From assembly GCA_944322855.1 (NCBI GenBank), contig CALUQG010000016.1, positions 1 through 48,430 of the forward strand: a stretch of 48,430 nt of DNA, written 5' to 3'. The notes below the pieces were generated by a model. It ran no database searches, was not told the DNA's origin, and saw nothing but the letters and a program-made list of their open reading frames with translations. This DNA is from Candidatus Gastranaerophilales bacterium. Its GTDB lineage: Bacteria; Cyanobacteriota; Vampirovibrionia; Gastranaerophilales; Gastranaerophilaceae. Below, piece after piece: positions 6,329 through 13,736 of this stretch. A program made the translations under genes and the position numbers. Position 1 is the first letter of the stretch. The number at the start of each line of letters is the position of its first letter.

Positions 6329-7567
6329 ATGACATTGCAGACAAGGGAAGAAAACATCAAGATTACATCAGAATTTTCAAACCGGCTGAATTATACATTT
6401 GACTGGTTTAATACGAATTTGCAAAATATTCTGTATGAGTCTTTTGTTGAATTTTGGGGCTGTGATGCTGATATAAAACTTCTAAGTATCAGCGAGAATA
6501 CAAATTTTCTTGCACAAAATGAAGAATTTTTTGTTACTCAGATTCGTCTTAATAAAGAATTGTCTGTCTTTATCAGGTTATCAAAAGAATTAGTTAAAAA
6601 TCTTCTGGAAAGAATTCTCGGGTCTAATGGAAAAAACTTCAACATTGAAAAAATTTCTGAATTAGAAGCAAAAATTTTGACAGGATTTGACAATTTTTTA
6701 TATAAAAATTTTAGTCATTTGATAAAACAGGGCAGTGAAATCCCAAGGAATAACTCAAACTATAATGAATGCAACCTTACATTTTTTGCAAAAAGCGGAG
6801 AAGTAAGCCTTGGAAAAATTATAATAAAAATCCCGGTTGCTGCACTTTCTCCACAGGAAGTGCAATCAGAAGAAAATAAATTTGATATTTCTGATTTTTT
6901 GAATACACAGGCCGAAGTCGACTTAAGTGTGGGATATACAAGAATCAGATTAAATGAATTAAAAAGTCTTGAAAAAGATGATATTGTTGTGCTGGAACAC
7001 AGCAAATCTTCCAAAATGATACTGAAATACGACGGACATTCCGTTGAATTTCGAGTAACCCCAAATCCGGCAATAATGATTGATTATGAAATTGATGAAG
7101 AAGGAGCAAACTCCAAAGGAGACAAACATATGAGCAATGATATCTACAATATGTGGGATACAATTCAGGTCGAAATCGGTGCTGAATTCGAAAAAATAAA
7201 AATGACACTCGGAGAACTAAAACAAATTTCTGAAGGTCTTGTTGTTGACATTGGCTCAGTGTATGACAACCATATTGATTTAAAAGTTGAAGACAAAATA
7301 GTTGCCTCCGGCGAATTGGTCATTATAAATGATAGATATGGAGTCAGAATTAATCAGATTTTTACTGAAGAAAAAGAACAGGCATCAATGGATTATGAAG
7401 ACTCACAGCAACATGAAGAAGAAATAGAGCAGGTTCTTGATGATGATCAGGATCTTGTAAATATTGATGACAAGTTCGAAGATGCTCCGCAAACTGAAAA
7501 TACTGATGAAGTCAGTGAAGAGGATTTCGATTACAGCGATTTTGATGTAGATGATGAAGATATTTAA
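6329..7567 (+). CDS. Fused FliM/FliN-like (SctQ-like) C-ring protein
   Basis: This 412-residue protein has an N-terminal FliM/CheC-like region (about 1-180), a first SpoA domain (about 193-255), a second SpoA domain (about 275-345) and a very acidic tail (346-412). The second SpoA closely resembles FliN (KMTLGELKQISEG, VIINDRYGVRI). Two SpoA domains in one chain recall SctQ of type III secretion systems more than ordinary FliM. ATG 6329 directly abuts AGGGG, so TTG 6335, at 6-base spacing, may be the true start. It heads a tight operon with fliO, fliP, fliQ and fliR, so it should form the cytoplasmic ring below that export gate. Confidence 0.85.
   Translation: MTLQTREENIKITSEFSNRLNYTFDWFNTNLQNILYESFVEFWGCDADIKLLSISENTNFLAQNEEFFVTQIRLNKELSVFIRLSKELVKNLLERILGSNGKNFNIEKISELEAKILTGFDNFLYKNFSHLIKQGSEIPRNNSNYNECNLTFFAKSGEVSLGKIIIKIPVAALSPQEVQSEENKFDISDFLNTQAEVDLSVGYTRIRLNELKSLEKDDIVVLEHSKSSKMILKYDGHSVEFRVTPNPAIMIDYEIDEEGANSKGDKHMSNDIYNMWDTIQVEIGAEFEKIKMTLGELKQISEGLVVDIGSVYDNHIDLKVEDKIVASGELVIINDRYGVRINQIFTEEKEQASMDYEDSQQHEEEIEQVLDDDQDLVNIDDKFEDAPQTENTDEVSEEDFDYSDFDVDDEDI
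7130..7567 (+). CDS. Internal in-frame start producing a FliN-like isoform
   Basis: ATG 7130 (codon 268 of the fused gene) is preceded by AAAGGAG at 7115-7121 with an 8-base spacer, a stronger initiation signal than that of the full-length gene. The product would be 145 residues comprising the second SpoA domain and the acidic tail, i.e. a FliN-like protein. Internal initiation yielding a C-terminal SpoA fragment is established for SctQ homologues (YscQ, SpaO, Spa33). Here it is predicted from sequence only. Confidence 0.6.
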   Translation: MSNDIYNMWDTIQVEIGAEFEKIKMTLGELKQISEGLVVDIGSVYDNHIDLKVEDKIVASGELVIINDRYGVRINQIFTEEKEQASMDYEDSQQHEEEIEQVLDDDQDLVNIDDKFEDAPQTENTDEVSEEDFDYSDFDVDDEDI

Positions 7568-7579
7568 AAAGGCAGGAAT

Positions 7580-8047
7580 ATGGGTGCATATCTGGTAAAT
7601 TTTCTTGTATATTCAATGGCAATGGTCGGACTTTTGTTCGTCTGTTTGATGATATATAAAAAAACAATGCTGAATACAAAATGTACAAAAAATGGTGAAA
7701 AACTCACTGTTGAAAATGCATTGAATCTTTCTCAAAGAAAAACTATCTATGTGATAAAAGCAGGTGAAGAAAAGTTCTTGATTGCAGCAGATACAGAGAG
7801 AACAACATTCCTTGCAAAGTTAGAAGATAATAAAAACGGGATTTCGCAAATTCAAAATGTTGTTTCTCAAAGAAACCTCAATAACATGATTTCAAAAGAA
7901 TACAACAATGTTCCTGATAAGCCGGTTGATTATTCAGAAGTCATGGCTGCTGTTCAAAAAACAGGCGGCTTTAAAAAGCAGGCAGTGATGAAAGAAATGT
8001 TGTCAAAACTGTCACAACCAATCTTACAAAATGACAAAACAAATTAA
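7580..8047 (+). CDS. fliO: FliO-like flagellar export assembly protein
   Basis: This 155-residue protein has one N-terminal transmembrane helix (about 5-26) and a cytoplasmic domain. The segment LSQRKTIYVIKAGEEKFLIA followed by TTFLAKL matches the FliO pattern of a basic residue, a beta strand, a turn, then LL(G/A). FliO assists assembly of the FliP ring. It lies 12 bases after the C-ring gene and 11 before fliP, with AGGCAGGA as ribosome binding site. FliO is poorly conserved in general, so context carries much of this call. Its presence favours a flagellar rather than an injectisome origin. Confidence 0.72.
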   Translation: MGAYLVNFLVYSMAMVGLLFVCLMIYKKTMLNTKCTKNGEKLTVENALNLSQRKTIYVIKAGEEKFLIAADTERTTFLAKLEDNKNGISQIQNVVSQRNLNNMISKEYNNVPDKPVDYSEVMAAVQKTGGFKKQAVMKEMLSKLSQPILQNDKTN

Positions 8048-8058
8048 AGGGATAGAAT

Positions 8059-8700
8059 ATGGAAAGCGTATTAAAAGACCTAAATCCGGTACTGCAAATG
8101 CTGTTAGTAATGACAGTGTTTTCTTTACTGCCGTTTTTCTTTACTTGTATGACAAGTTTTTTGAGATATGCAATAGTCTTTTCAATGCTCAAACAGGCCC
8201 TCGGAACACAGCAGGTTCCGCCTGCAATAGTTTTGCTCGGGCTTTCTATGATTTTGACTATTTATACAATGAACCCTGTATTTTCTAAAATGTGGGAAAT
8301 GGGTTCTGTTCCATATCAAAAAAACGGAGATATCGTCCTTGCAATGACGGAAGGCTCAAAACCGCTGAAAGAATTTATGATGAAACAGACAAGACAGTCT
8401 GATATGACATTTTTCATTCAACTTTCCGGAGCACCAAAGCCGAAATCTCCCGATGATATTACTATCTGGCAGGTTGCGCCGGCATATATTTTGAGTGAGC
8501 TTAAAACAGCATTTGAGATAGGTTTTGTTATTTATGTTCCGTTCATAGTGCTGGATTTGATTGTCGCCAATGTGCTTCTTGCTCTCGGTATGTTTATGCT
8601 GTCACCTACAATTATTTCACTGCCGTTTAAGCTTCTGATATTCATTGCCGTTGACGGCTGGAGTATGATTGTTCACGGTCTTGTTACAAGTTTTAATTAG
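8059..8700 (+). CDS. fliP: FliP/SctR export gate protein
   Basis: FliP forms the core pore of the type III export gate. Family blocks are clear: LGTQQVPP, FMMKQTR, LSELKTAFEIGF, and the C-terminal ISLPFKLLIFIAVDGW. Four membrane segments are visible. At 213 residues it lacks the cleaved signal peptide and longer N-terminus of enterobacterial FliP, and VANVLLALGM is the SctR-style form of that block (flagellar FliP usually has VASVLMSMGM). The gene is preceded by AAAGGGATAG and lies in the order fliO-fliP-fliQ-x-fliR. Flagellar versus secretion function is unresolved. Confidence 0.93.
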   Translation: MESVLKDLNPVLQMLLVMTVFSLLPFFFTCMTSFLRYAIVFSMLKQALGTQQVPPAIVLLGLSMILTIYTMNPVFSKMWEMGSVPYQKNGDIVLAMTEGSKPLKEFMMKQTRQSDMTFFIQLSGAPKPKSPDDITIWQVAPAYILSELKTAFEIGFVIYVPFIVLDLIVANVLLALGMFMLSPTIISLPFKLLIFIAVDGWSMIVHGLVTSFN

Positions 8701-8712
8701 TAAAGGATAAAC

Positions 8713-9207
8713 ATGGAAATTCTGCTTGAATATATGGGTAAAGGGCTTATAGTTATGTTGCTGATATCAATGCCGTGCGTTCTTGTTGCTGCCGCAGTTG
8801 GTCTTGTTGTCGGTATATTACAGGCTGTTACACAGGTTCAGGAGCAAACTATTGCTGCAGCGCCTAAAATTCTTGCTGTATTTCTGGTGCTCATGATTAT
8901 GGGTGTCGGATATATAAAGCTTTTAACAAATTTGCTGCTTGAAGGATATGCAATGGCTTTTAACCAGATACCGGCATCAGAAAGCTATGTTTTGTCAGCA
9001 AATTATCACCGTTATACAAAACCGTTTAATGAAGAATTTAAAAATAACGGCGGAAGGTTTGATAAACAAGAAATCGGTGATATTATGAGAAATCCCGGCA
9101 AAATCCCTTTCATCGATTACAATTCCAAAATCAAACATTATCCGTCAGACAGAATGCCAAATCCTTCGCCTAATTTGATTGAAAGAAATGCTATTATGTC
9201 ACGCTAA
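8713..9207 (+). CDS. fliQ: FliQ/SctS export gate protein with long C-terminal tail
   Basis: Residues 1-88 are a standard FliQ: two hydrophobic hairpin helices with GILQAVTQVQEQT between them, matching the GILQA-TQ-QE-T family motif. The family is normally about 88-90 residues, but this protein runs to 164. The extra ~75 residues are hydrophilic, rich in Asn, Pro and Tyr, with no recognised domain, and there is no stop or frameshift at the boundary. Ribosome binding site TAAAGGA. The extension may contact the small secreted protein encoded next or the C ring, which is speculation. Confidence 0.9.
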   Translation: MEILLEYMGKGLIVMLLISMPCVLVAAAVGLVVGILQAVTQVQEQTIAAAPKILAVFLVLMIMGVGYIKLLTNLLLEGYAMAFNQIPASESYVLSANYHRYTKPFNEEFKNNGGRFDKQEIGDIMRNPGKIPFIDYNSKIKHYPSDRMPNPSPNLIERNAIMSR

Positions 9208-9228
9208 TAAATAAAAAGGTGGACTTTT

Positions 9229-9588
9229 ATGAAAAAAATTTTTTTATTGCTTTTTGTTTTAATGTTTGTTTCGCTGCAGTCTATTGCCGCAGAAAATGTT
9301 CGGGTGATGAATTTGCATACCGGAGATTCTTATATAATTCCTTTGAAAAACAGACCTCTTAATTTAAAAAACAGCAATGAAAATATTGTTTCTGCTGAGC
9401 CCGTGACAAATATTTTCGATGCGGATTCTTCTATTCTTCTTACAACTTACAAAGAAGGTATTGCTTATATAACATATAAACAAAAAAATGATACATTTAC
9501 TCTTAAACTTTTGATTGATAACAAAGCCATAGAAGACAATGATTTAATCAAACTCGATAAAGCTGAAAAACCTGAGAAAGCAAAATAA
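9229..9588 (+). CDS. Small secreted protein, pilus/secretin N-domain-like
   Basis: This 119-residue protein begins with a signal peptide (MKKIFLLLFVLMFVSLQSIAA, cleavage near residue 21). The mature part, with ENIVSAEPV, then SILLTTYKEGIAYITY, is reminiscent of the short beta domain (T2SS/T3SS pilus N-terminal type) found ahead of secretins and in CpaC-type proteins. The assignment is tentative. It is embedded between fliQ and fliR with AAAAAGGTGG as ribosome binding site, so it is co-expressed with the export gate and presumably acts in the periplasm. The C-terminal ~20 residues are charged (KAEKPEKAK). Confidence 0.7.
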   Translation: MKKIFLLLFVLMFVSLQSIAAENVRVMNLHTGDSYIIPLKNRPLNLKNSNENIVSAEPVTNIFDADSSILLTTYKEGIAYITYKQKNDTFTLKLLIDNKAIEDNDLIKLDKAEKPEKAK

Positions 9589-9592
9589 AATA

Positions 9593-10375
9593 ATGATAGA
9601 TACAGTACTAGAAGCATTTCCGAAATATTTTCCAGAAATAAATAATGCCCTTGGCGGAGGGATATTTATTTTTGCAAGAATTATGGGTTTTGTTAGATTT
9701 GCTCCTGTATTGAACAGAAAAGAAATCCCCGGATTTGTTAAACTGTCGTTTTCTTTAATCTTAACTATAATATTGATGCTGACCATAGAAACAGGCCCTG
9801 CTCCGAAAGGTACATCTCTGGTATTAGGGTTGATTTTGAACGCAGCAGCAGGTATGATGATTGGCTTCATCGCAAATTGTATTGTACAGGCAATTTCGGC
9901 TGCAGGCGATATGATAAATATGCAGATGGGGCTTTCTTCTGCGATGGTTTTGGATCCGACAGCAGGTTCTCAGGTTTCAATCCTCGGAAATTTCTTCGGT
10001 CTTTTGGCAGTTATACTGTTTATTCACATCGGAGGGGTATACTGGCTCATAAATGCTTTGCACAGAAGCTTTGAAATCTTTCCTATTTATGCCACTGTAA
10101 TTCCGCTTGATAAACTTATCAATAAAAGCTATTTGATTACGCTTACATCAAATGTTTTATATGTAGGTTTGCAAATAGCCTCTCCGATATTGCTCGCAAC
10201 ACTCGGGCAGGATTTGATACTCGGTATAATTTCAAAGACAGCTCCTCAGGTAAATGTTTTTCAGTTAAGCTTTCTTTTTAAGCCGGTTTTAGGTGCCGCA
10301 ATTTTGTTGTGGATAATGCCTATTATTGTAAATGTAATAAACGACTACTTTTTGTCTTTTGCAAGAATATTTTAA
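9593..10375 (+). CDS. fliR: FliR/SctT export gate protein
   Basis: This 260-residue integral membrane protein completes the FliP-FliQ-FliR core. Characteristic blocks are FARIMGFVRFAPVL near the N-terminus, GDMINMQMGLSSAMVLDPTA in the middle and NVFQLSFLFKPVLG near the C-terminus. These read as flagellar FliR rather than SctT. It starts 4 bases after the small secreted protein. Its TAA stop overlaps the stop of the convergent HNH gene (shared TTAA at 10372-10375). flhB and flhA, which normally follow, are not in this window. Confidence 0.92.
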   Translation: MIDTVLEAFPKYFPEINNALGGGIFIFARIMGFVRFAPVLNRKEIPGFVKLSFSLILTIILMLTIETGPAPKGTSLVLGLILNAAAGMMIGFIANCIVQAISAAGDMINMQMGLSSAMVLDPTAGSQVSILGNFFGLLAVILFIHIGGVYWLINALHRSFEIFPIYATVIPLDKLINKSYLITLTSNVLYVGLQIASPILLATLGQDLILGIISKTAPQVNVFQLSFLFKPVLGAAILLWIMPIIVNVINDYFLSFARIF

Positions 10376-10878
10376 GATACCCATTTTTGCCAGTAGTGCT
10401 GTTCTTCACAGGAGTATTTTTTCATTTCATAAATAAAATATTCATCAGGGCGAAATGGTCTTCTCATTAGTCTCATGCCTGCTTCTTTGGGAGTTTTATC
10501 AGCTTTATACTGGTTGCATTCTTTGCAGCAGGTCACAATATTTTCCCAGATATCAGGCCCGAAACGGGATTTTGGATATACATGATCAAGCGTAAGTTCC
10601 GAGGCAGGAAACTTTTTGCCGCAGTACTGACAGGTATAATCATCACGTACAAATACATTTTCCCGATTAAAAGGCAGTTCCTTGTAGGGAACTGCCACAT
10701 TGTAATTGAGTCTGATGACTTTAGGTATATTAGTATTGTCAATGTTTATATAGTCTTCAATATTTTGTATGCGCTTATCGCAATGAGCTTTGCCTTTTAT
10801 CAGTAATACCAGAGCACGCTTCCAGCTGCAAATTCGAAGCGGTTCATTCTCGGAATTCAACAAAAGTACCCGGCTCAT
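10372..10878 (-). CDS. HNH endonuclease
   Basis: The protein (168 residues from ATG 10878) opens with MSRVLLLNSENEPLRICSW, a hallmark of a widespread stand-alone HNH family. The nuclease core is CQYCGKKF, LTLDHVYPKSRFG, then NIVTCCKECNQYKADKTP: two CxxC zinc pairs around the His-containing beta-beta-alpha motif. I reject a longer in-frame start 32 codons upstream because homology starts at MSRV and AAGG precedes ATG 10878. Role in vivo is unknown for the family. It converges with fliR and the stop codons overlap. Confidence 0.9.
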   Translation of the reverse strand: MSRVLLLNSENEPLRICSWKRALVLLIKGKAHCDKRIQNIEDYINIDNTNIPKVIRLNYNVAVPYKELPFNRENVFVRDDYTCQYCGKKFPASELTLDHVYPKSRFGPDIWENIVTCCKECNQYKADKTPKEAGMRLMRRPFRPDEYFIYEMKKYSCEEQHYWQKWVS

Positions 10879-10991
10879 ATCCTTGTCTTTCTTTGTGTTA
10901 CATTTGTAGTATATCATATTTTTAAATAAAAAATAAGTGGGCAGAACACAATTGTAAACAAATGTTAAAACCAATTTTTTATTGATTAGAC

Positions 10992-11020
10992 TTGTGTTTG
11001 AGGTAACAAGATATTAGAAT
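10992..11020 (+). promoter_or_regulatory. Promoter giving a leaderless ABC permease mRNA
   Basis: TTGTGT (10992-10997), a 17-base spacer and TAGAAT (11015-11020) are followed after 6 bases by ATG 11027. Initiation would fall on the start codon; no ribosome binding site lies directly upstream. Confidence 0.6.
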
Positions 11021-11026
11021 TGGGTA

Positions 11027-11851
11027 ATGAAAAAATTTATAAAAATTACTGGTTATTTATTAATTATCATAGGTGCAATCTCAATGCTGGCACCTTTTAT
11101 CTGGATGATTTCTGTTTCTTTTATGACTGATTTTCAAATTTTTTCAGTTCCTGTAAAAATTATTCCAAATCCTCTTATTTTAGATAATTATATTAATGTA
11201 TTTTCAAAACTTCCTATCACAAGATTTTTTTTAAACAGCCTGTTTGTCGCAGTAACAACAACTGTTTTTCAGGTGATTTTTTCTTCATTGGCCGGATATG
11301 CTTTTGCAAGAATAAATTTTAAAGGAAAAGATTTATTGTTTTTTATCTTTATTGTAACAATGATGATACCTCCTCAGGTCAATATAATTCCGTTATTTTT
11401 TCTAATGAGGGAGCTGCATTTGATTGACACATTTCCTGCTTTGATTTTGCCGGGAATTTTTGGAGGAATGGGGGTATTTTTGATGAGGCAGTGGTTTAAA
11501 TCTGTTTCAACTGAAATCGAAGATGCAGCAAGGATTGACGGATGCAATCTGTTTGAAATCTTTTTCAAAATAGCTTTGCCTGTTTCTATGCCTGCAATTG
11601 TCACTCTGGGGTTGTTTACTTTTGTCACGACGTGGAATAGTTTTATGTGGCCTTTAATTGTTACAAATTCACTTCGGGTTACGACTTTGCCTGTTGCGAT
11701 TGCGCAATTTAAAGGCAGTTTCCGTGAACTTATACAATGGGGCGATTTGATGGCATGTTCTGTTGTTCTGTCAGTACCTGTAATTATTATATTTCTGGCC
11801 GGTCAAAAATACTTTATAAATGACATTCTTGCAGGCAGTTTGAAGGAATAG
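11027..11851 (+). CDS. Carbohydrate ABC transporter permease (MalG/UgpE type)
   Basis: This 274-residue inner-membrane protein has six predicted helices and the EAA loop (EIEDAARIDGCNLFEIFFKIALP) that docks the ATPase. MISVSFMTDFQIF and WNSFMWPLIV match the MalG-like subfamily that imports sugars or glycerol-phosphate. Such permeases normally work with a second permease, a binding protein and an ATPase; none is adjacent, so partners must be encoded elsewhere. Its promoter appears to produce a leaderless message. Confidence 0.9.
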   Translation: MKKFIKITGYLLIIIGAISMLAPFIWMISVSFMTDFQIFSVPVKIIPNPLILDNYINVFSKLPITRFFLNSLFVAVTTTVFQVIFSSLAGYAFARINFKGKDLLFFIFIVTMMIPPQVNIIPLFFLMRELHLIDTFPALILPGIFGGMGVFLMRQWFKSVSTEIEDAARIDGCNLFEIFFKIALPVSMPAIVTLGLFTFVTTWNSFMWPLIVTNSLRVTTLPVAIAQFKGSFRELIQWGDLMACSVVLSVPVIIIFLAGQKYFINDILAGSLKE

Positions 11852-11982
11852 AAAAAATCCGTAATAACTTTTTAAATAATCCTCCAGTTGGGCAATTATT
11901 ATTTCCCTCCAAAGGAATTAATATATAAATCCAAACAAAATGCCTATCAGTATAATAGATAAAAACGAAAGCAAGAATCGGA

Positions 11983-13407
11983 ATGAGAAAAGGGAAAATA
12001 CTTATCATTGATGATAGCTCTGTAAATTTGCAATTGTTAGCAAAAGTACTTAAACCTTTTGGATATGATTTATTGTTATATACAAATCCATCAGAAGCTA
12101 TTGAAAAAGAAAAATCTACAAAGATTAAGGCGGCAGTAATAAATCTTGCCGGTGTATCAGATTTTACTAAACAATTTTTGTTATATCATCCAGATAGTCC
12201 GATTATTTATATTGATAATGGTGGTCAAAAAATAGAAAAACAAATTGATAGCACCGCTTCTTTTGTATATATTCAAAAGCCTTTTGATTTAAAAAAGTTT
12301 ACGCAGCAGATTAAAAATATCTTAAATTTCAAAAATGCTAAGGATGAACTTTTTCAAGATCAGCAAATACTTGAAAATTTTATAAAATATACAAATAATG
12401 AAATAATATTTTGTGATTTGAATTTTGATGTATTATCACAAAATTACAAAATTTTTAACCAAAACAGTAAAATAAATAATTTTGTCGATATATTAAAGTT
12501 TTCTAAAGATGAAGAGAATATTCGTTTGCTGAGTCGTTTTGTTAATTCAGATGAAAATGACTTACAGCTAAAAACATATTTTGAAGGTTCAAAATATTTA
12601 AAAATAATTATTTCAAAAATAAAAAAGAGTAACATTCCTTCCGGATATCTTATTATTGTTGATGATATAACAAGAAAAAATGAAACAAGCAAGATGCTAG
12701 GGCAATTTATAGAAATGCTTACCCATGATTTAAAAACTCCTGTTAGAGCGGAAGAAAGAGCCCTAAAACTTTTACTTGACGGTAGTTTTGGAAAATTAAA
12801 TAAAGATCAGGCTGAGATTGTTAAAGAACTTTTGAATTCTTCAAGATTTATGCTAAGAATGACTGATAACATTCTTACACGTTACAAAATTGATAATGGA
12901 GAGTGCAAAATCATAAAAACTTCTAATTCAATAAAATGTACACTTCAACATTGTCTTGAAAATCTTAGTTATTTATTTGAAGCAAAATTACAAAAAGTAA
13001 ATGTTAATTTCAATATTCAAAATCCTGAGGATGAGATTTTTGATTACGATGAAGTTGAGATAAGACAAGCATTGACAAATCTAATATCTAATGCATCGGA
13101 ATATTCTCCAAAAGATTCTGAAATAAATATAAAGGTTGAAAAAGATAATGATTATATAAAAATAATCATCAAAGATAATGGGAATGGAATTCCGGATTGT
13201 GTGATATCAAACCTTGAAAAAGAGTTTGCTTATAATCAAAGAAGATTTAAAAATGTTGGTTCAGGTTTTGGGTTATATGTTGTAAAAAAGATAATAGAAG
13301 CACATAAAGGCTCTATTCAAATTAATACAGGCTTGAATTCCGGAACTTCATTCAGTATCTGTTTGCCTTATATGAATTGTCAAAAACAAAAATTAGTTTA
13401 TTTATAA
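11983..13407 (+). CDS. Sensor histidine kinase with N-terminal pseudo-receiver
   Basis: This 474-residue protein has a receiver-like domain (about 5-115), a PAS-like middle (about 125-230), a dimerisation/phosphoacceptor helix with His248 in EMLTHDLKTP, and a HATPase domain with N box NLISNASEYSP, G1 DNGNGIP and G2 GSGFGLYVV. The receiver keeps IIDDS and the Lys of IQKPFD, but the expected phosphoacceptor Asp is Asn54 (AVINLAG), so it is unlikely to be phosphorylated. No transmembrane segment is seen, so it is cytoplasmic. TATAAT lies at 11951-11956, about 26 bases before ATG. No partner response regulator is adjacent. Confidence 0.88.
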   Translation: MRKGKILIIDDSSVNLQLLAKVLKPFGYDLLLYTNPSEAIEKEKSTKIKAAVINLAGVSDFTKQFLLYHPDSPIIYIDNGGQKIEKQIDSTASFVYIQKPFDLKKFTQQIKNILNFKNAKDELFQDQQILENFIKYTNNEIIFCDLNFDVLSQNYKIFNQNSKINNFVDILKFSKDEENIRLLSRFVNSDENDLQLKTYFEGSKYLKIIISKIKKSNIPSGYLIIVDDITRKNETSKMLGQFIEMLTHDLKTPVRAEERALKLLLDGSFGKLNKDQAEIVKELLNSSRFMLRMTDNILTRYKIDNGECKIIKTSNSIKCTLQHCLENLSYLFEAKLQKVNVNFNIQNPEDEIFDYDEVEIRQALTNLISNASEYSPKDSEINIKVEKDNDYIKIIIKDNGNGIPDCVISNLEKEFAYNQRRFKNVGSGFGLYVVKKIIEAHKGSIQINTGLNSGTSFSICLPYMNCQKQKLVYL

Positions 13408-13410
13408 TAC

Positions 13411-13578
13411 TTATTTTGATTTGATAAGTACAGGGTTATCATAATATATGTAATTTTTTATAACCGGTTGTTTTGAACTAAAACTACAGACATATGTGGT
13501 TGTACGGTTAATTTTATTTTGATAAACACCTTGAAAATCACTGTTAAGCGTTTTTGATACAATTATTTCATTATTCAT
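13411..13578 (-). CDS. Possible small protein, 55 residues
   Basis: A short frame from ATG 13578, with GAGAG 8 bases upstream, ends 4 bases beyond the convergent kinase gene. The composition is ordinary soluble protein (rich in Asn, Ile, Lys, Tyr) with no recognised motif. It occupies a space otherwise devoid of genes, and its direction fits a compact layout. No function is proposed. Confidence 0.35.
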   Translation of the reverse strand: MNNEIIVSKTLNSDFQGVYQNKINRTTTYVCSFSSKQPVIKNYIYYDNPVLIKSK

Positions 13579-13736
13579 AAAAAAATCTCTCACTGCAAAC
13601 TATTTATTTTTGCCGTTGCATTCTGGCTTTTACACATTAAAATATGCTACACTTATTAGTAAAAAACCTTGCTCTTTTATCGGTTTTTGGGGATACTTAT
13701 AGACAGCTTTATTATTTAATTTCGGGTACAAATATA

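Noticed and set aside
6329-6337. ATG 6329 as certain start of the C-ring gene
   Set aside because: The AGGGG ribosome binding site touches it directly; TTG 6335 has better spacing. The longer form is listed but the choice is left open.
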